A stretch of 64,000 nt of DNA from Strongylocentrotus purpuratus (GCF_000002235.5 NW_022145607.1:37914529-37978528); one strand, 5' to 3'; shown: positions 1 through 11,663, numbered from the stretch's first letter. The notes: generated by a model not told the origin, from the letters alone. Program-made: numbers and translations.

Positions 1-2
1 CG

Positions 3-509
3 ATACAAAACGATTTGAAGTGGGAAGCCCATGTCAGAGATATTGAAAAAAGAGCGAATGCGAAACTATATATGCTCCGTTCTTTAGGTAAGTTCGGTTT
101 TTCACATGAAGATCTGATTACTATTTTTATTGGCTATATTCGCCCAATCCTTGAATATGCTACTCAAGTTTGGAGCGGAGGCCTCACTAGTGCACAAAAA
201 CAACGCATAGAAAGAATACAAAAACGTGCATTGAGGATTATCTTTAGAAAGGATTACCATAGTTACGCAAACGCTCTTACTAAATCGAAATTACAAACAT
301 TGGAAAGTCGTCGAAATGACTTATGTGTTACCTTCTTTAAAAAAACTCTATCATGCACAAACCAGTTTAAACAATTTATACCCCAAAGAGCACACAATAG
401 AACTTTGCGAAGAACTAACAAGATCCCTGAACCCAGGTGCAAAACTAAACGTATGCAGAATAGCCCAATCCCAGATTTGATACGCTTGTATAACAAAAGT
501 TTTTTATGA
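3..509 (+). pseudogene. non-LTR retrotransposon reverse transcriptase, C-terminal fragment
   Basis: The reading frame is open from the left edge to a stop at 507-509 and encodes the part of a CR1/Jockey-like LINE ORF2 that follows the RT active site. Visible hallmarks are NDLKWEAHV, the thumb-like stretch GYIRPILEYATQVWSGG and the helix QKQRIERIQKRALRIIF. The minus-strand fragment at 1672-3655 has the matching NDLKWNAHV and GYIRPLTEYC, so both belong to the same broad family. Endonuclease and palm lie outside the window. It is a 5'-truncated or edge-cut copy, followed by its own 3' UTR (510-1119). No host function is expected. Confidence 0.8.
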
Positions 510-750
510 TTGTATTTAATATACTTTGAAACAAATAGTATATAATTAATTCATAAATTTGAGGTCTGATTTTTTACCAAGTTTGTCAATGTAATTTTTA
601 TGACATGAAGAATGCGATGCATATCAATATTTATATTTTAATATCTCTAATGTTCACCTAATAATATTCATATTTGTCTTGCAATGTATCTTTGTATTTT
701 ATCAGCATGTACATAATTGTTTTCCCTCTCTGTCCATCTGTCCCCTTTCT

Positions 751-803
<53 letters not shown>

Positions 804-1119
804 TTATCTCTCTTTCTTTCTCTCTCTCCTGCTTTCCTATCTCTCTTTCTTTTTTAACTCAAATTTTTAAATTGAAATATTGTATAAGATTAATGGTATA
901 TACACGCTCTTCATAATTATGTTGATTGTAGTGTGACATCTTGAAATGTATACTTGCTTTTTCCAGCAATTTACTCATGTGCAATTCAGTTACTTTTTAC
1001 TGTGATATCTCTTGAAATGTATAATTGTCTTCACCATCAATGTTTTATTCATGCACAATTCAGTTACTTGTAACTGCGATACATGGAAATGAATCAATAA
1101 ATACCATTCATCCATCCTT
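510..1119 (+). mobile_element. 3' UTR and tail of the LINE fragment, with CT microsatellite
   Basis: AT-rich sequence with no ORF of note follows the RT stop. It contains a (CT)n tract at about 750-840 and ends in a short ATTC/ATCC-type tail at 1097-1119, directly before a second RT fragment. CR1-clade elements typically end in short tandem repeats rather than poly(A), which fits this being the true 3' end. Confidence 0.6.
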
Positions 1120-1672
1120 CAACTATTATTCGACCCACACTAGAATACTGCAACTCTGTATGGTGCCCAATATTCAAGAGAGATGAAGACATACTAGAAA
1201 AAGTCCAGCAGAGGGCCACAAGACTTCTTCCTGAGCTTAAACAAAAAGCATACCCAGACAGACTGAGAGAACTACAACTTCCTACTTTGGCTTACAGAAG
1301 ACAAAGAGCAGACCAGATACAGATATTCGAAATCTTGGGAGGCTTTGACAGAGTGAATCTTTTAAAATTCTTCCAACTAGCCACCGGATCAACAACAAGA
1401 GGCCATGATTTCAAGATTGTCAAACAACGTTTCAATACAAGACTTAGGCAGTATAGTTTCTCAATAAGGAGTGTAAATAATTGGAACGCCCTGCCGAAGG
1501 AAGTAGTCAATGCTACCACCATTAACTAATTCAAGTCATCCCTAGAAAGGCATTGGAGAAACAATCCAATTTAGTTTGAACCATACTTGAGACGGGATGC
1601 ATCAGAAAAGAGGGACAAATAAGCTAAGCTTCCAGTCTCTACACCCAAGTATACCCAAGTAAGTAAGTACAA
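1120..1672 (+). pseudogene. second LINE RT C-terminal fragment and tail
   Basis: An open frame begins abruptly at 1120 with RPTLEYCNSVW, continues through VQQRATRLLPEL, LPTLAYRRQRAD and NNWNALPKEVV, and meets an internal stop at 1527-1529. The same frame then continues to a stop near 1574. These are the conserved C-terminal motifs of CR1/L2-type ORF2 proteins. A tail of AAGTA-like repeats ends near 1671. The fragment starts exactly where the previous element's tail ends, so the first element may have inserted here or both may be 5'-truncated. Confidence 0.8.
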
Positions 1673-3655
1673 GAAAATCCTTGATACTTATTGACGCTTC
1701 GTAAATTGTATTTGATGGTTTTATGTTGCGGTAACCATGATTTGCACAATAAATTTGTTTCTAGTGCGATAGCCAGATCTTTGGTGAGTTTTTCTCTTCG
1801 AGTCATAAGGGTTGGCAATTTCAGTCTTTCAAGAGCATTGTCATATGGAGTATAATTTGATCCTAATATTATCTTACAGGCTCTTTTTGTATACTTTCTA
1901 TAACATCAATCTGTTTACGAGTCAAACTACCGGAAAATAGAGGTACACAGTATTCCGTTAATGGTCTTATATACCCTATATACACTGTCAACAAATCACT
2001 CTCGGGTATCTTATAAGCTTTCAATCTGCGTAGCATAAATAATTTTGTATTACTTTTCGTCATCAATTCAGTAACATGAGCATTCCATTTGAGATCGTTT
2101 TGAATTATAACACCAAGGATGTTCACAGTGTTTACACAAGGTAGTGGTGTATCATTAATACATAACAAAGGTGGTTGTAGGAGCGGCTTGGAAAATGAGA
2201 CGGACATCGTAGAACATTTTGATGCATTCAACTCCATATCATTAATAATAATAATAATAACAACATTTATAATGCGCACATATCCACCTCAAGAGATGCT
2301 CAAGGCGCCTAGAAGTCCACGATTCAAGTAGTACAATTTAGTGTTGTAATTGAGAAATTTGGTTATTATTCATTCTGTATTCTACTATTGTTAAATCATC
2401 TACATATTTATAATATGACAACGAATTATCTCTGCAGGCATCATTAATCATTATTAAAAAATAAAATTGGGCCAAGTTTGGTACCTTGAGGCACGCCTAC
2501 ACCATTGTATTTTGATTCTGATAACTGACCTCTATACTTGACTGTTTGTTGACGATTACTCAGAAAATCTATTACCAATGAAATTACACAAGGACGAACA
2601 TACATTTCACATAATTTAGCAATGATGATATTATGATTAATCCGATCGAATGCTTTGGAAAAATCAGTCAGAATGAGTGTTGACAGTGACTTAGGTTTGT
2701 CAGCATTACTATACAAGGCATGCAACAGCCCAATCATTTAGTGATATGTAGACATGTTCTTTCTATTTTCAAATGGATTTGGATCAATTTGGGCTGAAAT
2801 ATCTTCCCACAGCCATTTTGCAATAAATGACTCTGCAATTTTCGCAAAATATGAAGTAAGTCAAATTGGTCTTAACTCATTGATTGTAGACGGATAAGAC
2901 TTTGGAACAAGTATGATCTCTGCATATTTCCACAATTGAGGAAAATACCTAAGTCAAAAGATGAATTCAGTATTAGTTAGAGGTGTACTCAATTCAACTG
3001 CAAACTCACGAATTTATGCGAACTGGTAAATCATTCGAGGTACTTCTTTTTGTAACTTTAGTTTAAACAACAATTTGTAAATTTCATATGGTTAAACAAT
3101 TGGACACTTGGTGGGTGATGGTAAATCAAAAGGTAGCTTGTCCTTATCAAGCTTAGGTAAGTCTGATGCTATCTGATAAAAAATTATCATTTACGCGATT
3201 AGCACTCATCTGTAGAGAGGCCAGGAATGCTAATCGGTGCTTGGTCTTGAGGGCCATTTGCAAGTACTTTAATCTGACGATACCAGCTCGCAGGATTATG
3301 AGTTTTCAATTTTCGAACTCTTTTGTTAAGTAATCTTTACGGCTCTTATATCAAAGATTACCTTGTTTCTTAGGTGACGCCAAATGACTTGGTTATGTAC
3401 GTGCCAAGCTTGTCGTCTTTGTACAATCAGAGATTTAACATTACAGTTGATCCATGGTTTATCTTTTACATGCATGTAAATTGATTTTACTGGTAAGTAT
3501 TGATCAACACTATTTTGGAGAGTACTAACAAATATATCACATTTTGTAGAAGGGTCGTTGGTGCTATATACATCATCCCAGGAATGGTCTAATAACCAAG
3601 TTCCAAATTGTCTAATTCCACCATCAAGTAGAGGGCGCACAAATCTTTTTCTTAT
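1672..3655 (-). pseudogene. decayed non-LTR retrotransposon ORF2 (linker, RT palm, C-terminus)
   Basis: Read right to left, the minus strand gives a linker after the endonuclease (3650-3326, with KPWINCNVKSLIVQRR), a decayed stretch with KLKTHNPASWYRQIKVLANG (near 3300-3210), then DFSKAFDRINHNIIIAKL and GVPQGTKLGPILF (2737-2444). A YVDD active-site box (KYVDDLTI) lies near 2400, followed by MELNASKCSTM and NDLKWNAHV (2235-2080) and the C-terminus LERLKLPTLMTRREKL (near 1800). Frameshifts and stops separate these blocks and a 90-bp insertion lies after the YVDD box. The 5' side is cut by the TIR element starting at 3660. It cannot encode a working enzyme. Confidence 0.85.
2235..2335 (-). mobile_element. 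short (AAT)n-tailed LINE/SINE 3'-end fragment inside the RT
   Basis: The RT frame is broken by about 90 bp holding a GCGCATTATAA-like segment followed, on the minus strand, by (TTATTA)n. The same layout (a GCGC-containing word, TATAA, then ATT repeats) recurs at 5940, 15716, 56080 and 60715. It is the shared 3' end of a LINE/SINE family, so this is a nested insertion. Confidence 0.55.
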
Positions 3656-3659
3656 GGTA

Positions 3660-4730
3660 TAGGATTTCCCGGCGAAATTCGCGAGCTTGTCATTTGAATT
3701 CATTTACTTTGCATTTAAGTTAGCGCAGATCGGCTTTGACATGCCAATTATCATTCAATTTTCCCGTTTTGGTATTTAATTTAGAATTTTGGTCGAAGGG
3801 TTTGATAGATCTGTCCTTCTATTTAGAAACTGCTCAACTAGCATTCAAATTAATCGTCACTTGTCGAAGCGTCATTTTTATCATTCAAATTAGCACCTGT
3901 CATTCGTATTCGAATTATGTTTATTCAAATTAGGAATGTTACGGGGAAGAAATGCAACACACGTTTACATTTTGAAAAAAAATACAATAAAATGCATGAT
4001 TTGCCATTCGGGTGTTCTCTGTTATTCCATTTATTAATTTTGAGGACAATGCATGATGTGGTTAGACATTAGGTAAAGAACCTATAACCCGAAAAAGTGG
4101 GGATACAAAAACACCTATCCCAGTCACAATAGTGTACCCTTCCTCCATAATGAAATTGTGATAAATTGATGATGAAACACAAGACAAACAACTTCCTTAC
4201 ATGAGAATTTGCAAAAATATTGAGACCCTCTAGTCCATAGATGTAAGTCTTTTTTGTTCTTTCTTAACAATCAAACTTAAAGGATAATGAATATCAGATA
4301 AATCTAAAAGTATATAAAGTGTATAAATGCAAGAAAATAAAATATGATGAAATACACATGGAAAAAAACAATTTTGAAAGAGAAGAATGAGCTATAAAAA
4401 GTGTGTAATAAACGAGAAATGTATATTGACCATCAATTTAAGTGCACAAAGTGCTAATTTGAATGCTACAAATGAATTCGAATGCTAAAAGCACACCTTC
4501 GCGATGTCAGAAATCGTGTTCCGCCAAATTGAATGACCAAATAGCGAAAGAAGCACATTATTCATTAATTTGAATGAAGCATACATAGATTTTAACGAAA
4601 ACTTCAAAGAATTGAAAACTAAAAAAAGGAATAAAAACCCAAGGTATACATAACAGCACTAAAACCGTCGAATTTGAACGCAAGACAAATCAATTTAAAT
4701 GATAAACTCGCGAATTTGGCCGGAAAATTA
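3660..4730. mobile_element. TA-flanked TIR element, copy 1
   Basis: The left end TAGGATTTCCCGGCGAAATT is mirrored by a decayed right end (cgcgaatttggccggaaaat) and TA flanks both sides. Copies occur at 6566 and 26459. Both subterminal halves carry loosely repeated GTCATTCNAATT-like words, inverted relative to each other. There is no ORF, so it is non-autonomous. The 2-bp TA flank suggests the Tc1/mariner group, but the long TIR fits poorly with a firm assignment. Confidence 0.65.
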
Positions 4731-4740
4731 TATATTTTGC

Positions 4741-4905
4741 AATGCACAACTTACCCTTAACCTAAAACCCAACTGCAACCCTCAGCCTAACACTAACCCG
4801 GCCTAGTCCTCACCCTCCACCTAAAAACAATTGCAACCCTCAGTCTAACCTTAACTCTAATCCTAACCCTAATCCTAAAACCCAACTGCAACCCTTAGTC
4901 TAACC
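4741..4905 (+). repeat. degenerate telomere-like CCTAA repeats
   Basis: Directly after copy 1 lies a C/A-rich tract of variants of CCTAACCCTAA and CCCAACTGCAACCCTCAG. Only a few units match the canonical metazoan (CCCTAA)n, so it is better called an interstitial telomere-like minisatellite than a true telomere. Confidence 0.5.
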
Positions 4906-5560
4906 TTATACTTTTGATGACACAAATCCCGGCGCACTTGTCGCAGGAGCAAATGTTAAAGTTAAATCCAAACTTAATAGACAATTTCTCTTACAGAAAG
5001 CTGAAATATCAGAGAAGCAGACTGGTGAAGGTTTGAATAAAATTCAGTGGATAACAAATAAAAAAAGTTATGAATAAAATTAGATAACAAATAAAGAAAA
5101 TTATGAATTTCTAAACGTCGTTATCACTTTAGATATGAGCACTTAAATTGCCTGAATTGGTACTCCGTGACATACTGCCGGGCAACATTCCCATTTTTCA
5201 GCGCACAAGACGTATGTCTCGAAAGTCCCTCTTCTTTTCAGAGGACCTATAATAGTATGCTATCCATTATATATTATTTTTTTAGTAATGCCCCGAAAGA
5301 GTAGGCGCTTATGAGAAAAACTGAAAATTAATGATATTTTGAACACGACAAAAGGGAGAGGTGTTCATAACTGCGTCATAATTCACTGACCAAATTGCCA
5401 ATTTAAGTTTTGGATAGATTTAGCGATCTCGTATTTCAAACAATCATAACTATTTTATTACTGGTCCGATCTATTTTAAAATATCGCCATTCTGTGTCTC
5501 TTATTTTTTTGCTTTCTTACAAAATAATGAAGTTCGCACAAGGGCTAGATTTTCCCTTAA
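4906..5560. other. unassigned AT-rich stretch
   Basis: No coding region, RNA gene or clear repeat structure could be seen on either strand. A nearly duplicated phrase (AACAAATAAA...TATGAAT) occurs near 5055-5110. Confidence 0.4.
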
Positions 5561-5854
5561 AGATGGTGTGTCCCTTTTGCAGGCTGTAAATATAAACTTG
5601 TGTAAATCCTTTGGTAAACAGGAGATAATATCAACTAAATATTTAAAAGATTAGAACTGGTAATTGCCTCTAAAATATGTGGATTTATATCGACCATTAG
5701 GACATTTTGGAAACGCGCTCCTAAAATTATGGTAGAAAATAGTCTGATTTTCAGACCCTTCTACCGTGTGGTCGTACATTTTGTGCTGCGCAAAGATTCA
5801 AGCAGCTTAATTTTAACCATTGCAAGAAGCGGATTATAATAATAATAATAATAG

Positions 5855-5894
<40 letters not shown>

Positions 5895-6206
5895 GATAAT
5901 AATAATAATAGTAATAATAATAATAATAAAAATAATAAAAAATAATAATAATAGTGGGTTCTTGTATAGCGCTCATGTCAGTCATATTTGACCCTCCTCG
6001 CGCTCCCGATTATTACCCTGGATTTAGCACGGCTGCCATACGACGCTCTAGCATTTCATGGAATAAATTCCTTGATGTGAACAAAAGCTTATATCATTTT
6101 ACAGCTCATTTTATGTATGTTATTACCAAAGATTAAAAAAGTCCGTCAGTCACTCAATAGTGTCTGACAGTGAAGTCTACAAAGTGAATGGGTTTACTTG
6201 CATAAC
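5560..6206 (+). repeat. interspersed repeat, copy 1, interrupted by an (AAT)n-tailed insertion
   Basis: Segments here match 20310-20740: GTGCTGCGCAAAGATTCAAG, then TGTATGTTATTACCAAAGA and CACTCAATAGTGTCTGACAG. In this copy the two halves are separated by the insertion at about 5837-6070, which the other copy lacks. Confidence 0.6.
5837..6070 (-). mobile_element. (AAT)n tract with LINE/SINE-type tail
   Basis: About 115 bp of imperfect AAT repeats are followed by TTGTATAGCGCTCATG. On the minus strand this is a GCGCTATA...(ATT)n 3' end, the same signature as the SINE at 55785 and the LINE ending near 60715. It is absent from the related copy at 20.6 kb. Confidence 0.5.
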
Positions 6207-6210
6207 TTAA

Positions 6211-6556
6211 AGAGAAGGTTGAGTTCTGGGAAGAGGTGAAAAATTATTTTTGAGCGTTATCATTCTTATTATGCAAGTGTGGAAGAACATAAGATAAGAC
6301 ATGTTCCCTGAAAAGCATGGCTCTTCCCAATCCGGGAAGGATTTTTACGCCACGTGCTCGTGTAGTCCCATATACATCTTTCCGTGTACAGTGTTTGTAA
6401 CTTTACCAACACTTGACCAAATTTCTTATCATTTTGATGATTCCAGAACCTTGCAATACACACACATTCTTATATGCTAGATGATCAACCTTTTCAGGTC
6501 GATTCCACACCGTTTCTTTCACAATGCAATCGCATGACCAGAACTCAACTTCATTT
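6211..6556. mobile_element. TTAA-flanked MITE, copy A (right end damaged)
   Basis: The left end AGAGAAGGTTGAGTTCTGG follows TTAA at 6207-6210. The right end carries the inverted copy (ccagaactcaac) but its last bases are lost against the next element. The interior matches, in opposite orientation, the full copy at 28169-28560. Confidence 0.65.
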
Positions 6557-6565
6557 TTATAAATA

Positions 6566-7500
6566 TAGGATTTCCCGGCCAAATTCGCGTGTTTGTCATT
6601 CGAATTCATTTACTTTGCATTTAAGTTAGCGCAGATCGGCTTTGCCATGCCAATTATCATTCAATTTTCCAGTTTTTGTATTCAATTTAGAATTTTGGTT
6701 GAAGGATTTCAAAGATTTGTCATTCAATTTAGAAACTACTCAACTAGCATTCAAATTAATATTCACTTGTCGAAGCGTAATTGTTATCATTAAAATTAAC
6801 ACCTGTCATTCGTATTCGTAATATTCTTATTCAAGTTAGGAATGTTACGGGAAAGAATTGCAACAAACTTTTACAGTTTTTAAATAATGCAGTTAAAATG
6901 CATGATTTGCCATTGGGGTCTAAGATGTTATTCCATATTTTCAGGACAATGCAGATGGGTGTAGTCAGACATAAAGTAAAGAAGGGGCGAAATCAAGGGA
7001 TATGGCATTTCTGCACGGACATGTTCATATACCGGGAAAGGTGGGGATACCCCCAATCGCCCCTTTTTACTACAGACTAGGAATTTCACAAAAGTAATTC
7101 ACATCATCTCTTATACCCAGCACTCCCCACTGTTTTTCTTGAAGAGTTTCATTGTTTACTTGCCCGCCAGCAGATCGATGGCTACAGACATGGCTACATA
7201 ATGAATCATGTTCACATTTGTGCCTCTAGTCCCCACCCCAGTCACAATATTGTATCCTTCTTTCATAATGAAATTATGATAAATTTATGATGAAACATAA
7301 GACAAACAACTTCCTTACATGAACATTTACAAATATACTGAGACCATCAGGTCCGTAGATGCAAGTCGTTTTTTTCTTCTTAACAATCAAACTTAAATGC
7401 TCATGAATATCAGATAAATCTATATCAGGTATAAGTGTATAAATACCAAAAACAAAAAAAAATGAAATATGATGAAATACACATAAAAATTTCTTTAATC
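6566..7500. mobile_element. TA-flanked TIR element, copy 2 (truncated)
   Basis: The left TIR TAGGATTTCCCGGCCAAATT and the first part of the element match 26459 onward, diverging near 7490. The right TIR is not at the expected place. A TIR-like remnant (ggccgggaaaacctatatt) occurs at about 8106-8128 in the tandem-duplicated unit and could be what is left of it. Confidence 0.6.
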
Positions 7501-7539
7501 TATCAACGCATATCTGCACAGAATTATGTTGCATTTTTC

Positions 7540-8027
7540 AAAAGATACAAGGAACAGTTTTCATTGATTCCAGTAGTTTAAGATCGGTATGGTATCCCGT
7601 CTTATCCGGGAATTTGTAGAGCGCCAATATGTTATTACCTAATCAAAGGCACTGATGAGTTGGAAAAAAATACTGAATAAACCTTCCATAATTCACCTGA
7701 GAAAGACTGGGGGTAGTGGCCAGTTGCAAGCAATGTGGACTAGTCATATCGTTAGTAGATAGCCGGTCACAAGTTCCAGAGGAATACTGAGGAATACTGT
7801 TCTACAAGCTAGGTTCAGAAGCAGCAAACGATTCATCACCAAGCAGAGAAAGTACGGTGTTCGAGTGCTCTTAAGTATATTTACCCGATGATGGCAAGCT
7901 CCAGGATTACAGGGGAGGGAAAGGGGGGGGGGCGGGGGTTAGCATGTCTAAAATATACACCGGGGAAATCCATGGATTGCCTCCCACGTGAATAAAATAA
8001 GTTTGCATGCTACACCTTGTTTTACAC
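7540..8027. other. unassigned stretch
   Basis: No supportable gene is seen. A G-rich run lies at 7921-7937. It could contain 3' sequence of the EMI/EGF gene, but no exon with matching phase and cysteine pattern was recognised. Confidence 0.3.
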
Positions 8028-8770
8028 CATGGCAGGATTAAATAAGCGGTCAATTGCGGGAGCTTGAATGAACGTTGATGAAATTGACTGATGTGACGAC
8101 AAATTCGGCCGGGAAAACCTATATTATTAATCATTCATTATCTCCAATATGATTTGTTAGGCGGGAAAGTATTTAGTTTACTTACCATACTGACACCTAT
8201 CTCCCGTCAGCCCTCTAGCGCAAGTACATGAGAAACGATTCTGTTGATTTGAGCATGCTCCTCCATTCATACATGGGTTAGGTGAGCATTCGTTTATATC
8301 TTGGAAAAAAGGGAATAGAAATGAAATCAGTAAAAAATTGATGCTACCCGAAAGGTTGTGTTTGTCCCTCAAAAGAATAGAACAAACAAAATCAAACTAC
8401 ATTCCATGTATATCACAGCAAATATAAATCGATTACTTCGTAATATTAATATTATATATGTTATTGATGTCTTTTTGATGCGAATATAAGATGCTTTCAT
8501 GTCAATTATTATTTTATTGTCATACATAATGGGATATTGAAATGAGCTAATCTTGACCAGCTCTTTTTTTTACGGCTTTATTTACCAAATGTATAGTTAT
8601 TTTTTATGCTGAATTACAGTGTATCCGAAGGTTTGGGTAATAAATATAATGTATGAATATTAAAGGGAATGCATTGTTATAAGTAATGGAAGACTTCACA
8701 GGAGGTTGTTAGTTAGTCCATGATCATGTTGATTTCGGACGTCATCGTACGTATCGATCTCAATTCCCTT
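8028..8770. repeat. tandem duplication, unit 1 (contains EGF exon)
   Basis: About 740 bp matches 8771-9220 plus 12672-12905 at high identity, including intron sequence on both sides of an EGF exon. This unit has no transposon at the position corresponding to 9218, so it preserves the empty site (TGATGTCTTTTTGATGCG). Confidence 0.85.
8186..8299 (-). CDS. EGF-like exon 2 of the EMI/EGF gene
   Basis: A 114-nt exon is bounded by an AG acceptor (ag at 8301-8300) and a GTAAG donor, phase 1 to phase 1. It encodes a calcium-binding EGF module beginning D-I-N-E-C and containing [18 protein letters not shown]; six cysteines are present. The phase lets it join directly to the exon at 8934-9047. It is a near duplicate of that exon, made by the local tandem duplication. 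The next exon downstream was not found. Confidence 0.8.
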
Positions 8771-8933
8771 TGCAGCATGGCAGGAACTAATAAGCGGTCA
8801 ATTGCGGGAGCTTTAATGAACGTTGATGAAATTGACTGATGTGACGACGAATTCGGCCGGGAAAACCTATATTATTAATCATTCATTATCTCCAATATGA
8901 TTTGTTAGGCGGGAAAATATTTAGTTTACTTAC

Positions 8934-9047
8934 CATACTGACACCTTGATCCCGACCACCCACTAGTGCAATAACATGAGAAACGATTCGGTTGATTTGA
9001 GCATGCTCCTCCATTCATACACGGGTAAGATGAGCATTCGTCTATAT
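8934..9047 (-). CDS. EGF-like exon 1 of the EMI/EGF gene
   Basis: A 114-nt phase 1-1 exon has an acceptor after TTTTCCCAAG and a GTAAG donor. It encodes D-I-D-E-C, then [18 protein letters not shown] and GWSGSRC: a complete calcium-binding EGF with six cysteines. It can splice in frame from the EMI exon at 13338-13408 (g + at = Asp). The intron between them holds the 3.45-kb Harbinger element. Confidence 0.82.
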
Positions 9048-9489
9048 CTTGGGAAAAGGGAATATAGATAAAATCATTACAAAAAATGATGCTACCAGAA
9101 TATTTGTGTTTGTCCCTCAAAAGAAAAAAATACAAAATACAAAACAAAAATATGTTCCAAGTATATCATAGCAAATATAAATCGTAATATTAATATTATA
9201 TATGTTATTGATGTCCTTTAAGGCCCGGTCACACAGGGAGGACGCATGGAGATCGCACGGCCAGCGCATAGAAAATTTGCAATTTGGGCCAGTGCGTTGT
9301 CGTTCGCTAGGCGTGCGTCATCAGTCGTTACTCGTTCGTCGAGCGCGCTGGACCAACGCTGGACCAGCGCTATGCATGCGTCGTCATTCGCTGTGTGCGT
9401 CGAGATTTTTTGAGCATGCTCAAAAACGTGCGCCGAGCTCGACGCATGAATATACACGCCAAAGGCACGCCAGACATGCGTTGAGCGCG

Positions 9490-9745
9490 CTAGACTAGCG
9501 CCAGACATGCGCGGAGCACACGCTGTGTATACGTTCTGAGTTCGCCGGCCGACGTCTAGCGAATGCCTAGCGCACACCTAGCGCATACCTCGCGCGTTTC
9601 AAACGCATGTTCAGCGAACATTAGCGTGCTGAACGCGTGCTGAACGCGTCTCTAGCGCACCTGACTTCCTTCCTGCGTGTTCCTAGCGTATACCTGGCGT
9701 GTTCTAAGCGTATACCTGGCGTGTACTTAGCGAGTATCCAAAGGG
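9490..9745 (+). repeat. subterminal degenerate 10-11 bp repeats
   Basis: Between the left arm and the transposase lie many variants of CCTAGCGCATA and CTGGCGTGTTC spaced by about one helical turn. Similar words occur in the inner element around 11800-12120. They could be transposase-binding sites, which is inference. Confidence 0.5.
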
Positions 9746-9916
9746 AATTTAAACGGGTTCCGCCCCACCTATTACGTAAATATTCTTAAAAAAAGAATGA
9801 AACGCCGATAATACCAAATAAACAACAACAACAACCTCGTCATCACTTCTCCACAGACCCTCATGTGTGATGACAGAGGTTATTGCTGATCTTGTCTAGA
9901 AGAAACACCTCAGAAG

Positions 9917-11210
9917 ATGGATGGTCACGACAGGCTACGCCTACAATACGAAATTGCGGTTCTCCAACATCAGCAGAACCTCATGGAGCTGGCAATTCAC
10001 CAAGTCCATGTCATCAGGAGAAGGATAAAGAGAAGAAATCAACGGAGATTCTGGGTTCGACCGTGGATCGGTAGGCGACGACAGTTCGGCCTGTATGATC
10101 AGCTTCTTGTGGAACTCCGTAACGAAGACCAGGCAGCCTTCAAGAATTTCATGCGGGTGCCCCAAGAGATGTTCGACGAACTGCTAACCAGAGTGGGCCC
10201 GAGAATCACCAAGCAGAAAACAAACTACAGAGATGCCCTTGATCCGGGCCTGAAGCTTGCCCTCACTCTTCGGCATCTTGCCTCTGGAACCAAGTATCGT
10301 TCAATGTCCTATGGTAGGAGAGTGCCTCACAACACTATATCCCTTCTCATCCCAGAAGTGTGCCAAGCCATCATCAAAGAGTACAGGGATGAGATGATGA
10401 AGTGTCCCACCACTCCTGAGGAATGGCGTGCCATATCTGACAAGTTCATGGAGAAGTGGAACTTCCCTCATTTCTGTGGTGCACTTGATGGAAAGCACGT
10501 CAACTGCAAGTGTCCTTCAAACAGTGGTTCCCTATACTACAGCTATAAAGGGTTTTACTCCATTGTCCTCATGGCTCTCGTTGATGCTGATTACCGTTTC
10601 ATCTGGGCGGACATCGGTGGTATGGGATCAGCATCAGACGCTCAGATCTACAATGCCTCTGAGCTGAAGGCATGCGTTGAAGGTGGCAGTCTAGGCTTCC
10701 CTGATCCCGATCCTCTTCCTAACGATAACCAGGATATGCCCTACTTTTTTCGTTGGCGATGATGCCTTCGCTCTACGACCCACCATGATGAAGCCGTACA
10801 GCCTCCGGGGTTTGACGAGACCGGAGCGCATTTACAACCACCCGCTTTCCCGAGCCAGGAGGGTCGTCGAAAATGCCTTCGGCATCCTGGCCAACCGATT
10901 CCAAGTTCTCCTGAGCACGATGCAGCAGCAGCCCGAGACCGTCAAGCTCATTGTCACAGCATGCATGATCCTCCACAATCTTTTGAGGACTCAGTATCCA
11001 GGAATGCAAAACCAGCAGCTTGACCGTGCCTAGAACCTGGTTCGCGACTACGTCCCAGGAGCGTGGAGATCTGGCTTTAACATGCAGGACACCCAAGTAG
11101 TCTCTGGCAACAACACCTCCAGCAAGGAAGGAAAAAAGCAGAGGAACCTCATCAAACATTGGGCCAACTCCGAAGCCGGCTCAGTTCCATGGCAAGACAG
11201 GATGATCTAG
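9917..11210 (+). pseudogene. HARBI1-like (Harbinger) DDE transposase, two disabling changes
   Basis: The first open part (9917-10762, 281 aa) has an N-terminal basic segment, RVPQEMFDELLTRV, LALTLRHLASGTKYRSMS, HNTISLLIPEVCQAI and the first catalytic Asp in CGALDGKHV. SYKGFYSIVLMALVDADYRF and DIGGMGSASDAQIYN follow, where the second Asp is expected. A run of six T near 10745 shifts the frame by one; the next frame carries GDDAF and, at 10785-11033, the catalytic Glu region ARRVVENAFGILANRFQV and ACMILHNLL. A TAG at 11031-11033 interrupts it; the frame then runs to a stop at 11208-11210. With only two lesions it is a recent copy, or one with a sequencing error in the T run. Confidence 0.88.
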
Positions 11211-11434
11211 ACCACCCCACCTCCGCAGTTTGGAAGGATATTAAAGGATACAGAGACTGATTGAATGATATATTTTTAATAAATAAAGTAAACCTAAATG
11301 TCCTTTGAAAATTAACTACTAGTACTGTGTTGAATTCATTTAGAGAGAGATAGTTGAGTTTGGGTAAAGAGGGCACTGCACGGAACGAGTCAAAAACAAA
11401 ATGTTGCAAAATGCATACAATTTGAACAGGCGCG

Positions 11435-11590
11435 TACGCAGGGGGGGGGGGGGGGGAGGGGTTAACCCCTCCCCCCCCCCTTTGGTATTTTTTTTTAAAT
11501 AAAAAGAAAAAGAAAAATAATAATAATAAAAATTATACCAATGGCTGACCTAAACAAGTTGACCTTACACCCCCCCCCCCCAACGGAGCA
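11435..11590. repeat. poly-G/poly-C palindrome and A-rich tract
   Basis: A run of about 14 G, AGGGG, TTAA, CCCCT and a run of C form a near-perfect hairpin (11441-11482). An A/AAT-rich tract and another C run (11570-11580) follow, just downstream of the transposase. Confidence 0.6.
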
Positions 11591-11663
11591 AAATATCAAA
11601 TTTTCAAATTTCGAGACCAAAAAAAAAATGTCCTCTTACCCCCTCTATGTGACCGGGCCTTAA

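Noticed and set aside
9202..9577. ORFs on both strands at the left Harbinger arm (also 11883-12646)
   Set aside because: They read through the inverted arms and the GCGC-rich degenerate repeats; the same words appear in every arm and have no protein family features.
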